Assembly: GCF_900115495.1 (NCBI RefSeq)
Contig: NZ_FOWR01000001.1
Coordinates: forward strand, 231,669 to 295,668
DNA length: 64,000 bases
Reading direction: 5' to 3'
Source of the DNA: Enterovibrio norvegicus DSM 15893
Lineage (GTDB): Bacteria; Pseudomonadota; Gammaproteobacteria; Enterobacterales; Vibrionaceae
The notes under the pieces are model-generated. The model saw nothing but the letters and a program-made list of their open reading frames with translations, was not told where the DNA came from and did no database searches. A program made the position numbers and the translations under genes. Of this stretch, positions 26,871-38,149 are shown one piece after another. Positions within the stretch are counted from its first letter, which is position 1; each line of letters opens with the position of its first letter.

Positions 26871-28910
26871 ATGTGGAAACCGCCTTCGTTGCGTTATTGC
26901 TACGACACCTATATCCGTGACTTATCGATCGTCTTTCTTCTACTTCTGCCCCTCACCATTTGTAATGCGATTTCGATATTTGTTGGTCACGCTCTAAATA
27001 TTTCTGATTTCCCTGAGCTGGCGAAGAAGTTTTTCTATTTCTCAGATTTGCTGATTGGTATCTACCCAAGCGTGCTTTGTATTGTTACGACGTATTACCT
27101 GTCGAGCAAGCACAGTATCAACCCTATGGTGGTCGTTCCGTATGCATTTCTGATGTACTTATCAGTGTCGCTCACCAATGGGCTTGTCGCTGACAGCACT
27201 GGGTTGCCAAATAACCCCTTAGTTGCGCTAGTGACAGCCATCATTTCTGCGTCTTGCTGTGTGTCGTTCAGGCTTTATCCTCTGGATCCGTCACGCATCG
27301 ATTTTGTGAAAGATCTATACAAGCAGGTTGCGCACTTCTTTGGCTTCTTGTTGCTGACGGTAGCGCTGTCTGGGTTAACAACGTCATTTCTCGAAGTGAT
27401 GGACGTTGTTCGCGCAGATATCGACTTTAACCCACTCACCATAGGGGGTGGTTTGGCGTACCAGTTTATTCTGGGACTGTTAGGTGCAATTGGCATCAAC
27501 GGCCATAACTTCCTGTTTGGTGTAAAACAGAGCTTGTATGAAAGCACGCAGGCGAACATTGCTGCTTTCCATGCGGGTGAAGCGCCGCTAAATATTCTTG
27601 GTCAGGGGTTTTACGATGCGTTTATGCAAATTGGGGGGTCAGGTAACTCTCTGAGCTTGTTGCTATGCATCTTATTGTTCTCTAAAGAACGTCGCCATAT
27701 TACGTTGGCGCTCTCGGCATTGCCTTTGGTGATGTTTAACATCAATGAACTCTTGCTGTTTGGTTTGCCTGTTATCTTCAACCCAACATTGATTGTGCCG
27801 TTTGTTCTGGTGCCATTGGTTAGCTTTGTCATTGTGTATGGTGCTATGTGGTCAGGGCTTGTTAATCCGGTCGAAGCCATTGTGCATTGGATGACACCGC
27901 CGTTTTTCAGTGGCTATGTGGCGACGCAAAACAGCATGAGTGGTGTGTTTTTACAAATCGTTGTCGTTACTGTAGGCATCTTAGTATATCGACCATTTTA
28001 CCTGCATTATGCGGGTCGAAGCGTCATTGATAGTAAGGCCATGCTGCACCAGCAAGAACTTGAAAAAACGACCCTGAAGAGCTTTTTAGGGGATGTGCAT
28101 CGTTCGATGGGAAGTTACATCAGCAAGCATGAAGTGAGCCGTCGTGTGAGCCAAATGCTCAGCAAAGGCGAATTCGTGATGTATTACCAACCGCAAGTGC
28201 ACCTGAACAATGAGAATCACTTGGCGTTTGAATCCTTGGTTCGTTACAAAGACGAAAAAGGGAATATGCTGCCACCTGTGTTCATTCAAGACTTCAATGA
28301 ACTAGGCGCAATGAATCAGCTTGATCATATGGTGATTGATTTGGTGATGGCTGACATGAACAAAATGCCGATTGCCTCAGGGTGTAAAATCGGCATTAAC
28401 GTGTGTGTAGAAACCATCTCTCGTCAAGGGTTTGTTGAGTACGTTGCAGAACGTCTGGATCACTATGTACTGCCTGCTAGCGCGCTTGAAATTGAGGTGA
28501 CGGAAGAAGCCATTCTTGAAGACCATAACCAAGTGAGGCGCAATATTGATGCGCTACAAGCGCTGGGTGTGAAAGTGGCGATCGATGATTTTGGTTCGGG
28601 TTATGCGTCGTTCGCACACTTGCTGAAATTCAACTTTGATAAGGTGAAACTGGATCGCTCGTTGCTGATTGACGCAAAAGAAGAGCGCGGTCAAAACCTG
28701 TATCAACTGTTGGCGAAAATCAGCGACGTAACTGGCTGTGCCTTGGTGGCAGAAGGCGTTGAAACAGAACAAGAAACCGCCTTTGTTAAAAGCTGTGGCA
28801 TTGATATCTGCCAAGGGTACTTCTTCTCTAAACCGCTTCCTTTAGAAGACGCTGTCGATTGGGCGAAGGAAAGAGCCGAACGTTTAGAAAGCACTGAAAC
28901 CGCAGCATAA
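26871..28910 (+). CDS. PTS EIIC-like membrane domain fused to EAL (c-di-GMP phosphodiesterase) domain
   Basis: 679 residues. About 15-380 is a multi-pass membrane domain of the lactose/cellobiose EIIC type; NINELLLFGLPVIFNP corresponds to the conserved INEP.IFG sugar-site motif and GGSGNSLSL to another. About 425-670 is an EAL domain. The signature reads ESL instead of EAL, but catalytic residues are kept: Glu (FESLVRY), Asn (GINVCVE), Glu (EIEVTEE), Asp-Asp (AIDDFGSGYASF), Lys (FDKVKLDRSLL), Glu (VAEGVET) and Gln (CQGYFFSKPLP). It probably lowers c-di-GMP in response to sugar or PTS state. No separate EIIA/EIIB gene is nearby. No ribosome binding site is obvious at the ATG. Confidence 0.9.
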   Translation: MWKPPSLRYCYDTYIRDLSIVFLLLLPLTICNAISIFVGHALNISDFPELAKKFFYFSDLLIGIYPSVLCIVTTYYLSSKHSINPMVVVPYAFLMYLSVSLTNGLVADSTGLPNNPLVALVTAIISASCCVSFRLYPLDPSRIDFVKDLYKQVAHFFGFLLLTVALSGLTTSFLEVMDVVRADIDFNPLTIGGGLAYQFILGLLGAIGINGHNFLFGVKQSLYESTQANIAAFHAGEAPLNILGQGFYDAFMQIGGSGNSLSLLLCILLFSKERRHITLALSALPLVMFNINELLLFGLPVIFNPTLIVPFVLVPLVSFVIVYGAMWSGLVNPVEAIVHWMTPPFFSGYVATQNSMSGVFLQIVVVTVGILVYRPFYLHYAGRSVIDSKAMLHQQELEKTTLKSFLGDVHRSMGSYISKHEVSRRVSQMLSKGEFVMYYQPQVHLNNENHLAFESLVRYKDEKGNMLPPVFIQDFNELGAMNQLDHMVIDLVMADMNKMPIASGCKIGINVCVETISRQGFVEYVAERLDHYVLPASALEIEVTEEAILEDHNQVRRNIDALQALGVKVAIDDFGSGYASFAHLLKFNFDKVKLDRSLLIDAKEERGQNLYQLLAKISDVTGCALVAEGVETEQETAFVKSCGIDICQGYFFSKPLPLEDAVDWAKERAERLESTETAA

Positions 28911-28958
28911 TGCGCAGTGCATTTTTTCAGTGAAAGCTGACAGTGCATTCAAAATAGA

Positions 28959-28992
28959 AGAAGGCCGCAGAAATGCGGCCTTCTTGTGTTTG
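28959..28992. terminator. Bidirectional terminator between the EAL and FKBP genes
   Basis: GAAGGCCGCA (28960-28969) pairs with TGCGGCCTTC (28974-28983) around a GAAA loop, followed by TTGTGTTT. On the other strand A/T-rich DNA follows. It serves both convergent genes. Confidence 0.85.
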
Positions 28993-29012
28993 TTACTGAA
29001 CGAGGCGCGAGA

Positions 29013-29483
29013 TTAGAAATCTAACAGCTCAACCTCAAAAATCAGGGTTGAACCTGGCTTAATGATGCCAGCCGAAGAATTGCCATACGCCAACTCTGCT
29101 GGGATGAAAAAGCGGGTCTTCTCACCTTTCACCATCAATTGAACGCCTTCAGTCCAACCTTTAATGACTTGGTTCAAACCAAACTCAATTGGCTCTCCAC
29201 GCTCAACGGAGCTATCAAAGACAGTACCGTCGATCAATGTGCCGTGGTAATGCACTTTAACGCGCGTGGTTGCGGTAGGGTGCTCTTCACCAGAACCTGC
29301 CTCCAATACAAGGTACTGAATGCCAGAAGCTGTGGTTTTTACGCCATCCAATTTCGCGTTTTCTTGCATGAACAAGGTGCCAGCAGCAATGTTCTCTTCT
29401 GCCAATTTAGCGGCTTTTTGTTTATTGAAATAGATGAAGCCGAGAATAAAAATAATGACCAAAGCGAGAATGTAATTAGACAT
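29013..29483 (-). CDS. FKBP-type peptidyl-prolyl cis-trans isomerase
   Basis: 156 residues from the ATG complementary to 29481-29483. The N-terminal hydrophobic anchor NYILALVIIFILGFIYF (about 3-20) suggests an inner-membrane protein with the enzyme domain in the periplasm. The FKBP domain (about 65-156) has VKVHYHGTLIDGTVFDSS, FGLNQVIKGWTEGVQLM, FFIPAELAYG and the last strand LIFEVELLDF. It catalyses proline isomerisation during folding of exported proteins. It is a single gene, convergent with the EIIC-EAL gene. Confidence 0.92.
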   Translation of the reverse strand: MSNYILALVIIFILGFIYFNKQKAAKLAEENIAAGTLFMQENAKLDGVKTTASGIQYLVLEAGSGEEHPTATTRVKVHYHGTLIDGTVFDSSVERGEPIEFGLNQVIKGWTEGVQLMVKGEKTRFFIPAELAYGNSSAGIIKPGSTLIFEVELLDF

Positions 29484-30326
29484 TTTCAAACCTGTTGTTG
29501 TCCTTAAAAAGTGCCGACCTGGCAGGAAAGCATCATTATCCAGAAGCGAGAGAAAGAATGGAAATGATAATCAGCAACAAGATGTGATCAATGAGAGGTT
29601 GGTTAACCTTCTCTGGTATTGGCGCAAGAGAGTGGGGAGAGACCATCTCAAAACAATCAATACTCTGTCGTAATATTGAATGCCCCAACTTGGCGCATTA
29701 TGCGCGCCAGTAGTTAGCAAACCATTTTCAGTAAAGCGGTAAATATCAGCCTGAATATCTTCAAATTATTGAAATATAATTGGTAAATGTGATTTTGTTA
29801 AGTTGGTATACCGTTTGCTATATCTACATTGTGCTAAAGCAGCACTACTTACACTCACTATTATTTAGTTTACGCGATTCCGTTGTGACTTATCTCCGTC
29901 TTGTTAGCGCACTGGCGGAGATTTTTTTTACCTGCCACCTACGAATTCTTGCCCACTTCACGCCATTTTTACCTGTATTCAGCGCATTGCTTTAAAACTG
30001 TGAACCACTAGAGAGGGCTATTTACACATCACCAGTAACAAGCTGTTTACGTGGTGTTTTTCACCACTCAATTACTGTGATTTTGAGTAAAAATTACTGA
30101 TATATATAGCAATTAGCCTTTCTTTTTTCTTGGTGTTTCCCCGTCAAATTTCCCCTGGTTGATATCGAACTCCTGCAAAGTTTTTAGGAAACAAATGTAA
30201 CTGACTGTTTTCATTTCGAACATTGATACCAAAGTTTGAATTTATTATTCGCGTAAAAAATTAAGTGATGAAAGATTATTAAAAGTGAGACAAAACATGA
30301 ATCCATGACGTGGAGAAAAAAACAAT
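29484..30326. other. Long AT-rich upstream region of the chitinase gene
   Basis: About 840 bp without a gene. It includes a near-palindrome TGGCGCATTATGCGC (29691-29705) with GCCA after one bulged base, and an AT-rich stretch near 29780-29820 with a possible promoter (TTGTTA, 18-bp spacer, TATATC). Chitinase genes are usually tightly regulated, and the length of this region fits that. No binding site could be named. Confidence 0.45.
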
Positions 30327-32669
30327 ATGAATAAGAAACTTAAGGTCTGCGCTGTAGCAACATGTGTTGCGAGTGCGCTAGCGATGAGCGCCTCCCTGCA
30401 TGCTGCGCCTACACACGACAAAGCCGTTATCGGTTATTTGACGCAGTGGGAAGCGTGGAAAGGCACGGATGCTGGCTTTAGCGTAAAAGGCGAAGCCACA
30501 CACCTTAACGTAGATATGGATATCTACTCCATTTTGAACTTTAGCTTCTTTGGTGTTGCGAAAGATGGCTCCATGCACAGTGGCGACCTTCGTAACAAAA
30601 ACATCTACCAAGATGGATCCGTTCAAGAACCCGGTCCACTTTTGCACCCGGATGTTTACTCTAGCTGGGATTTCCACATTTTATGGGGTGAGCTGGAATA
30701 TGTTCACGAATACCCAGGAAACGAACCGTGGCAGGCTGATCAACTCGCCAAAGTGCAAGCTCAAGGATTTGTAAAAGACGGTCGCGGTTGGAAACACACA
30801 CCATCAGGCGTGACAGGCCAAATGCCTATTCCACTGAAAAAAGAAGGTGGCGCGCCGGGCTTGATTGATTTGGCGAACCAAAAAGGCGTGAAGGTCATGG
30901 CGTCCATTGGTGGCTGGAGTATGTCAAAGCACTTCCCAGAAATGGCGGCTAACCCTGTGATGAAAGAACGCTTCCTGAAAGACGTTGATCGTCTAATGGC
31001 GTTGGGCTTCCATGGTATCGATATTGACTGGGAATTCCCGGGTTCTGGCGGCATGAATTTCACGGGTACTGACGTTGATTACGCCAACTTTGAACAGTTG
31101 ATGGAAGACATTCGTGCACGTATTGGGGATGACAAACTGCTGACGGCAGCGTTTAAAGCTGTGCCAGCAGCGCTTGAAGGCTACGATTGGAATCGTCTGT
31201 CGAACTCGATGGATTACTTCAACATGATGACCTACGACCTTAACGGTGGTTGGTCGAACGTCACGGGTCATAACTCGCCACTTTACCCATACCCAGAAGA
31301 AGAGTTTGATGGATTGACCTTGGATGACTTGCGCGTTTGGATGCAAGCACGTGGTATTCCATTGAACAAGATTAACTTCGGCGCTGCGTTCTACGGCCGT
31401 GGTGTTCAAACAAAAGAAACAACGGCTTACTTGGGCGCGCCAACGGACAAGCGCACAGTGAACTTCTCTGTTGATGGCCCAACTGAATCTTCTGTGGATT
31501 TAGATAACTGGAAAGCGTTCGAAGGCCAACCCAACTACAACTACATCATCAAGCAAAACGGCTGGGAACATTTCTGGGATGCCAACGCAGAAGTGCCTTA
31601 TGCGGTGAAAGGAAAGTACTTCTTGAGCTATGACGATGAAGAGGCCATTCGTAAGAAAGCGGAGTATGTCGTGAATAACGACCTTGGCGGTATTATCGTT
31701 TGGCAGGTGCATGGTGATATTCAGTGTGAAGGCACCTTTATCAATCACGGTTCCAAGCTGAAAGAATGTACCAACCTGAAGTCACCATTAGCACAACAAA
31801 TTGATGATGTGTTCAGTGTAAATGTGTTGCCAAATGAAGCACCGGTTATCTCAGTACCAGGTGCGCAGGCGGCAGATTCAGGTCAAGTGATTAGCTTTGC
31901 AGTATCAGCGAAAGATGCAGACGGCGATGCGTTGTCGTTCTCTGCAACTGGCGCGGATGTGCTCGATAATGGTGATGGCACTGCGACCGTCACTTACAAA
32001 GCACCGAACACCGCTACAGACCTTACTGACACCATCACTGTGACAGTCACTGACGGTAAAAAATCTGACGTTGCAAGCGTGACCGTGAATGTGAAAGGCT
32101 CGGGTGTTGTAGAAAACACACCACCAGTATTGACTGTTCCTGCCTCTGTTTCTGTTAACGCGGGTGAGTCTGTCGATATTTCGGTTTCAGCGTCTGATGC
32201 GGAAGGCGATGCATTGACCTTTACTGCAAGCGAAGGTGTGGTTGCTCAAAACGGTAACTCTGCGGTTGTGACCGTAACAGCACCAGCATCTGATAAAGAC
32301 AGCGTAATATCGGTTGTCGTGATGGTGACTGATGGATCAGACGCAGACTCTTCGACAGTGACTGTTAACGTGAAAGGTGACACAGGCCCGACGGACAGCA
32401 CCTGGGATGCTAATAAGGTCTACAACACGGGTGACAAAGTCATTCATAACGGCGTTGAGTTCACTGCAAAATGGTGGACCAAAGGTGAAGAACCCGGCAA
32501 AGCGTCTGTTTGGGCAGAGTTTGACGATGGCTCACTGAAAGATTGGCGCTCTGACAAAGTTTACAACGGTGGCGATCAGGTAAACTTCCAAGGTGAAACC
32601 TACAAAGCGAAATGGTGGACAAAAGGGGACACGCCAGGATCTGCAAATGGCCCTTGGCAGCTAATGTAA
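30327..32669 (+). CDS. Secreted GH18 chitinase with two chitin-binding domains
   Basis: 780 residues. A signal peptide (about 1-26, ending SLHA) directs export. The GH18 barrel spans about 32-480: SIGGW at 193-197, and the catalytic DxxDxDxE motif as GIDIDWEFPG with Glu236 as acid. MMTYDLNGGW follows. About 505-690 holds two Ig/PKD- or cadherin-like beta domains (SVPGAQAADSGQVISFAVSA and a similar one). The end carries two CBM5/12 domains, each with the AKWWTKG motif (about 697-735 and 742-780). It hydrolyses chitin outside the cell. GGAG precedes the ATG. The gene is monocistronic, with a strong terminator. Confidence 0.95.
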   Translation: MNKKLKVCAVATCVASALAMSASLHAAPTHDKAVIGYLTQWEAWKGTDAGFSVKGEATHLNVDMDIYSILNFSFFGVAKDGSMHSGDLRNKNIYQDGSVQEPGPLLHPDVYSSWDFHILWGELEYVHEYPGNEPWQADQLAKVQAQGFVKDGRGWKHTPSGVTGQMPIPLKKEGGAPGLIDLANQKGVKVMASIGGWSMSKHFPEMAANPVMKERFLKDVDRLMALGFHGIDIDWEFPGSGGMNFTGTDVDYANFEQLMEDIRARIGDDKLLTAAFKAVPAALEGYDWNRLSNSMDYFNMMTYDLNGGWSNVTGHNSPLYPYPEEEFDGLTLDDLRVWMQARGIPLNKINFGAAFYGRGVQTKETTAYLGAPTDKRTVNFSVDGPTESSVDLDNWKAFEGQPNYNYIIKQNGWEHFWDANAEVPYAVKGKYFLSYDDEEAIRKKAEYVVNNDLGGIIVWQVHGDIQCEGTFINHGSKLKECTNLKSPLAQQIDDVFSVNVLPNEAPVISVPGAQAADSGQVISFAVSAKDADGDALSFSATGADVLDNGDGTATVTYKAPNTATDLTDTITVTVTDGKKSDVASVTVNVKGSGVVENTPPVLTVPASVSVNAGESVDISVSASDAEGDALTFTASEGVVAQNGNSAVVTVTAPASDKDSVISVVVMVTDGSDADSSTVTVNVKGDTGPTDSTWDANKVYNTGDKVIHNGVEFTAKWWTKGEEPGKASVWAEFDDGSLKDWRSDKVYNGGDQVNFQGETYKAKWWTKGDTPGSANGPWQLM

Positions 32670-32718
32670 GCGTTCATTGTAACGCTACAAATTTTCACTC
32701 AATTGGCACCTTGAGTCG

Positions 32719-32744
32719 AAGCCCTGTATTGCAGGGCTTTTTTC
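32719..32744 (+). terminator. Rho-independent terminator after the chitinase gene
   Basis: AAGCCCTG (32719-32726) pairs with CAGGGCTT (32732-32739), then a T-run. Confidence 0.9.
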
Positions 32745-32893
32745 ATGCAACTTGCTTACAGAACCTTGTTTAATAAGTTGGATAGGAATGACAAATTACC
32801 TACAATTTAATGATATCAGTGTCACCAAATTGAGACAGTTTAAATTTAATTAACTCGTTGATATTAAATGATTTAATGGGTTTTTTGTGATGC

Positions 32894-32930
32894 ATCGATA
32901 ATACCTATCAAAGATGTAGGAATAACCTAT
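32894..32930 (+). promoter_or_regulatory. OxyR-type binding site upstream of katG
   Basis: Two 15-bp elements, 7 bp apart, match the OxyR consensus ATAGnTnnnAnCTAT: ATCGATAATACCTAT (32894-32908) and GTAGGAATAACCTAT (32916-32930). I count 17 of 20 conserved positions. The site ends at a -35-like TTGGCT (32930-32935), which is 18 bp before TATACC (32954-32959), as in OxyR-activated promoters. Confidence 0.72.
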
Positions 32931-32959
32931 TGGCTTGCTTCTTTCTAACGGGCTATACC
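32930..32959 (+). promoter_or_regulatory. Candidate katG promoter
   Basis: TTGGCT (32930-32935) and TATACC (32954-32959) with an 18-bp spacer, directly next to the OxyR-type site and about 50 bp before the katG start. The weak -35 is what an activator-dependent promoter would show. Confidence 0.5.
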
Positions 32960-33004
32960 TAAAGCAGTCGACAAGATGCGACATAATAAAAACCTTGGAG
33001 GTAA

Positions 33005-35179
<2,175 letters not shown>

Positions 35180-35230
35180 CAAATCTTTTTGTCAGTGTCT
35201 TTCCGCCATGATGTTCGGAAAACACAAAAC

Positions 35231-35265
35231 AAAAAACCGCTGAATGACTCAGCGGTTTTTTTTTT
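35231..35265. terminator. Bidirectional terminator between katG and the DinB gene
   Basis: AAAACCGCTGA (ending 35243) pairs with TCAGCGGTTTT (from 35249) around ATGAC, followed by a long T-run on the plus side and, on the minus side, T's from the A-run. Confidence 0.92.
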
Positions 35266-35292
35266 CAACACAATGTCTTCACTAACAGGACA

Positions 35293-35835
35293 TTACACCG
35301 CACCGCCTTCAGGGACGATCATTGGAAGGTCCATACAGCCATAATCCAAGCCACGCTGGCTGAGTAAGCAGGTTAATTGTCCACGATGGTGCGTTTGATG
35401 GTTAAACACATGTTGGCAGCATTCCCCGACCAACTTAGTCATCTTCACGCCTTCGGTATTGATGTAATGAAAGGTCTGGGAAGTGACGTCATCCGTTAGG
35501 TTCTCTACCATCTCGAGAATAATGTTATCAACGCGTTGGCGAAGTGGGATGAGCGCATCGAGTTGGGTCGCGAACGTGTCGTGAATGCGTCTTGAAACGG
35601 GTAAGCCTTCGAGCGTTGATGCATTAAGTCCAGCAACACCGCTACCAGCAAGTCGCTGAAGCATGATCAAATCCCCAAATAAAATATGGTTCCAGTGATC
35701 AAGCAAGCTAGGGAAGAAAGAGTGCGTCTGTTCAGTAAGTTGTTCGTGTGTCAACGCGCTACACACTGTTAATAGTCGTTGGTTAATGCGTTGATTATAC
35801 CGCGCCATTATCCTGAAGTTTTGTTGCAATTCCAT
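35293..35835 (-). CDS. DinB-family protein
   Basis: 180 residues forming a four-helix bundle of the DinB/YfiT type. The three metal-binding histidines are in SLLDHWNHILFGD and VFNHQTHHRGQL. Related proteins include damage-inducible Bacillus DinB and thiol-dependent transferases that use bacillithiol or mycothiol. In a gammaproteobacterium the function is unknown. It is a single gene, sharing a terminator with katG. Confidence 0.88.
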   Translation of the reverse strand: MELQQNFRIMARYNQRINQRLLTVCSALTHEQLTEQTHSFFPSLLDHWNHILFGDLIMLQRLAGSGVAGLNASTLEGLPVSRRIHDTFATQLDALIPLRQRVDNIILEMVENLTDDVTSQTFHYINTEGVKMTKLVGECCQHVFNHQTHHRGQLTCLLSQRGLDYGCMDLPMIVPEGGAV

Positions 35836-35950
35836 GTGTTACCGTCGTTGGTTTGGAGAAGTGCTATCGACGGTAATGATTTAATGTCAGCATTTCAAAG
35901 GGCAGTGCTGGTTTGTTAGCGAAGGTCGCAAAGTCGGATGCAATTGTCAG

Positions 35951-36400
35951 CTAGGCACTACAACGACTGACTCGTCGGGTCATCTCACGGCGGCGCATCG
36001 GCATGTTGTCAATCACTTTCACCAACTCTTCAATATCGACATTGTGATGCCAGCGAAATTTCTCAGTACCATCTTTGCCGATCAGCACGGCGATGTGTTC
36101 TTCATTGGCGACGCTGTACTTGTCGTACATTTCCAGAATTTCTTCGGGCGTGAAAATTCCACGCGAATCAGCGAGATCTTGAATATTCAGAATCACTGGA
36201 TGCAAATCACGATCATCCATTTGGCAGCCGTGGATCAACATTTGGCGTTCAAAAGCTTCCACTTTCTCGTCTTTACTCGGCGCGAAAAACAACAAAGTGC
36301 GGTGTGATTTGATGAGCCCATATTCGGGATACGCTGATGCGTTTGGAACGGCTCCAAACCCTGCAAACAGCACAAGACATATCGTGAGTAGTAAGTGCAT
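35951..36400 (-). CDS. DUF4174-domain protein, probably exported
   Basis: 149 residues from MHLLLTICLVLFAGFG (AGGAGG eight bases upstream); the longer frame to 36427 is less likely. A signal peptide ends near ASA. The mature part has SHRTLLFFAPSKDEKVEAFE, VAVLI-like IAVLIGKDGTEKFRW and a Met/Arg-rich end, as in DUF4174 proteins with a thioredoxin-like fold. No CxxC is present, and function is unknown. It is divergent from the urea transporter operon. Confidence 0.75.
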   Translation of the reverse strand: MHLLLTICLVLFAGFGAVPNASAYPEYGLIKSHRTLLFFAPSKDEKVEAFERQMLIHGCQMDDRDLHPVILNIQDLADSRGIFTPEEILEMYDKYSVANEEHIAVLIGKDGTEKFRWHHNVDIEELVKVIDNMPMRRREMTRRVSRCSA

Positions 36401-36664
36401 AGCATTGCCTCCTGTAACACTCACCATTACGAAAGCCTAGCCTGAGTGGATTCATTCCGCACGCCCTCCTTTGAGAAATGCCCTAGAGCTTGCTGTGTTT
36501 CTAGGATGTATTTTTGGTAACGCTAAATTGGTGCGATCTGTCCATGCAATGCACCATAGACATGCATCTGGCGATCTTGCTTCCATTTGGGCATGTAAGG
36601 TGTTTGTAGATTTAATGTAATTAAAACAGAAGGATGAAAATATATTCGAGGCATCGCACATTTT

Positions 36665-36680
36665 TGGCCGACCTTTTGCT
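36665..36680 (+). promoter_or_regulatory. Sigma-54 type -24/-12 promoter of the urt-ure operon
   Basis: TGGCCGA (from 36665), four bases, then TTGCT (36676-36680) match the consensus TGGCACG-N4-TTGCW. The invariant GG (36666-36667) and GC (36678-36679) are exactly 10 bp apart. It lies about 40 bp before the urtA ATG. TGCACCAT at about 36550-36557, in the position expected for an enhancer, matches half of an NtrC site. Nitrogen control through NtrC is inferred. Confidence 0.65.
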
Positions 36681-36717
36681 GATAGCACTGTCAGTTAAAT
36701 AAAAAGGAGCGTTAGCA

Positions 36718-38007
36718 ATGAAAGGACAATCTCTTGCACGAAAATGGTTAGGTACGGCGGCGATGATGGGGCTGGCATTCCAAGCAGTCGCAGATGAGGA
36801 CACCATCAAAGTCGGTGTGCTGCATTCTCTGTCTGGCACCATGGCGATAAGCGAAACCACGTTGAAAGACACCGTGCTTATGATGGTTGAAGAGCAAAAC
36901 AAACAAGGCGGTCTATTGGGCAAAAAGCTCGAAGCTGTTGTTGTTGATCCTGCATCAAACTGGCCGCTATTTGCTGAAAAAGCGCGGGAACTGGTCGAAA
37001 AAGAAAAAGTCGATGTGGTGTTTGGTTGCTGGACGTCTGTGTCTCGCAAATCCGTTCTCCCTGTGTTTGAAGAATTGAATAGCTTACTGTTTTACCCTGT
37101 TCAATATGAGGGCGAAGAATCGTCTAAAAACGTCTTCTACACTGGCGCTGCACCAAATCAGCAAGCGATTCCTGCCGTCGATTATTTGAAAGATGAGCTT
37201 GGTATTGAGCGTTGGGTATTGGCAGGTACAGATTACGTTTACCCACGTACCACAAACAAAATCCTCGAAGCGTATCTGATCGATCAAGGTGTCGCGAAAG
37301 AAGACATCATGATCAATTACACCCCGTTTGGGCATTCTGATTGGCAGTCCATTGTGGCGGATATCAAGCAGTTTGGTGCGAAAGGGAAGAAAACAGCGGT
37401 TGTCTCTACCATTAATGGTGATGCCAATGTGCCGTTCTACAAAGAGCTTGCCGCGCAAGGCATAGAAGCAGAAGACATTCCGGTTGTTGCCTTCTCCGTG
37501 GGTGAAGAAGAACTTTCAGGCATGGATACGTCATCCCTTGTGGGTCACTTGGCGGCATGGAACTACTTCATGAGCGTGGAAACTGACGAGAACGATGCGT
37601 TTGTCGAGAAGTGGCATGCGTATATCAAAGATGATGAGCGCGTCACCAATGACCCAATGGAAGCCACGTACTTGGGCTTCAACATGTGGGCAAAAGCGGT
37701 AGAGAAAGCCGGTACGACGAAATCGGATGTCGTACAAGAAGCGATCATTGGCGTTACCGTACCCAACCTCACTGGCGGCTACGCGACCATGATGCCTAAC
37801 CACCACATTACGAAGCCTGTATTGATTGGCGAGATCCAAGATGATGGTCAATTCGTCACGGTATTTGAAACACCTGATGTGGTAGCAGGGGATGCTTGGT
37901 CTGATTTCTTACCTGGTTCGAAAGACCTCTTTGCAAGCTGGTTGAAGCCAATGTCTTGCGGCAGCTTCAATGTAACAACCGGCCAATGTTCTGGTGTGAG
38001 CGAATAA
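36718..38007 (+). CDS. urtA: Urea ABC transporter, substrate-binding protein
   Basis: 429 residues. A signal peptide (about 1-25, ending AVA) leads to a periplasmic-binding domain. TIKVGVLHSLSGTMAISET is the classic start of UrtA/AmiC-like proteins, and VVFGCWTSVSRKSVLPVFE, LLFYPVQYEGEE and SCGSFNVTTGQCSG are UrtA features. It captures urea in the periplasm for UrtBCDE. AAGGAG precedes the ATG. First gene of the transport and urease operon, behind a sigma-54 type promoter. Confidence 0.96.
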   Translation: MKGQSLARKWLGTAAMMGLAFQAVADEDTIKVGVLHSLSGTMAISETTLKDTVLMMVEEQNKQGGLLGKKLEAVVVDPASNWPLFAEKARELVEKEKVDVVFGCWTSVSRKSVLPVFEELNSLLFYPVQYEGEESSKNVFYTGAAPNQQAIPAVDYLKDELGIERWVLAGTDYVYPRTTNKILEAYLIDQGVAKEDIMINYTPFGHSDWQSIVADIKQFGAKGKKTAVVSTINGDANVPFYKELAAQGIEAEDIPVVAFSVGEEELSGMDTSSLVGHLAAWNYFMSVETDENDAFVEKWHAYIKDDERVTNDPMEATYLGFNMWAKAVEKAGTTKSDVVQEAIIGVTVPNLTGGYATMMPNHHITKPVLIGEIQDDGQFVTVFETPDVVAGDAWSDFLPGSKDLFASWLKPMSCGSFNVTTGQCSGVSE

Positions 38008-38026
38008 TTTTTCATTCCAACTGATG

Positions 38027-38061
38027 GCAACAAGTGCGCGTGACCCGCGCGCACTTGTTGC
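38027..38061 (+). other. Strong intercistronic hairpin between urtA and urtB
   Basis: A perfect 14-bp stem, GCAACAAGTGCGCG (38027-38040) with its complement at 38048-38061. No T-run follows, so it is probably not a full terminator. It may protect urtA mRNA or let only part of transcription continue, giving excess binding protein over permease. Confidence 0.6.
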
Positions 38062-38149
38062 TAAACCCTGTTGTGTTTTCCCTGCTGTGCGGATCGTCTC
38101 TGCATCTATTTGTAGCCGTAACAGCAGGACTTTTTCAAAGGAATGAAAG

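Noticed and set aside
29780-29995. Plus-strand 71-codon frame upstream of the chitinase
   Set aside because: It is in AT-rich promoter-like DNA, with no ribosome site and a sequence without recognisable character.
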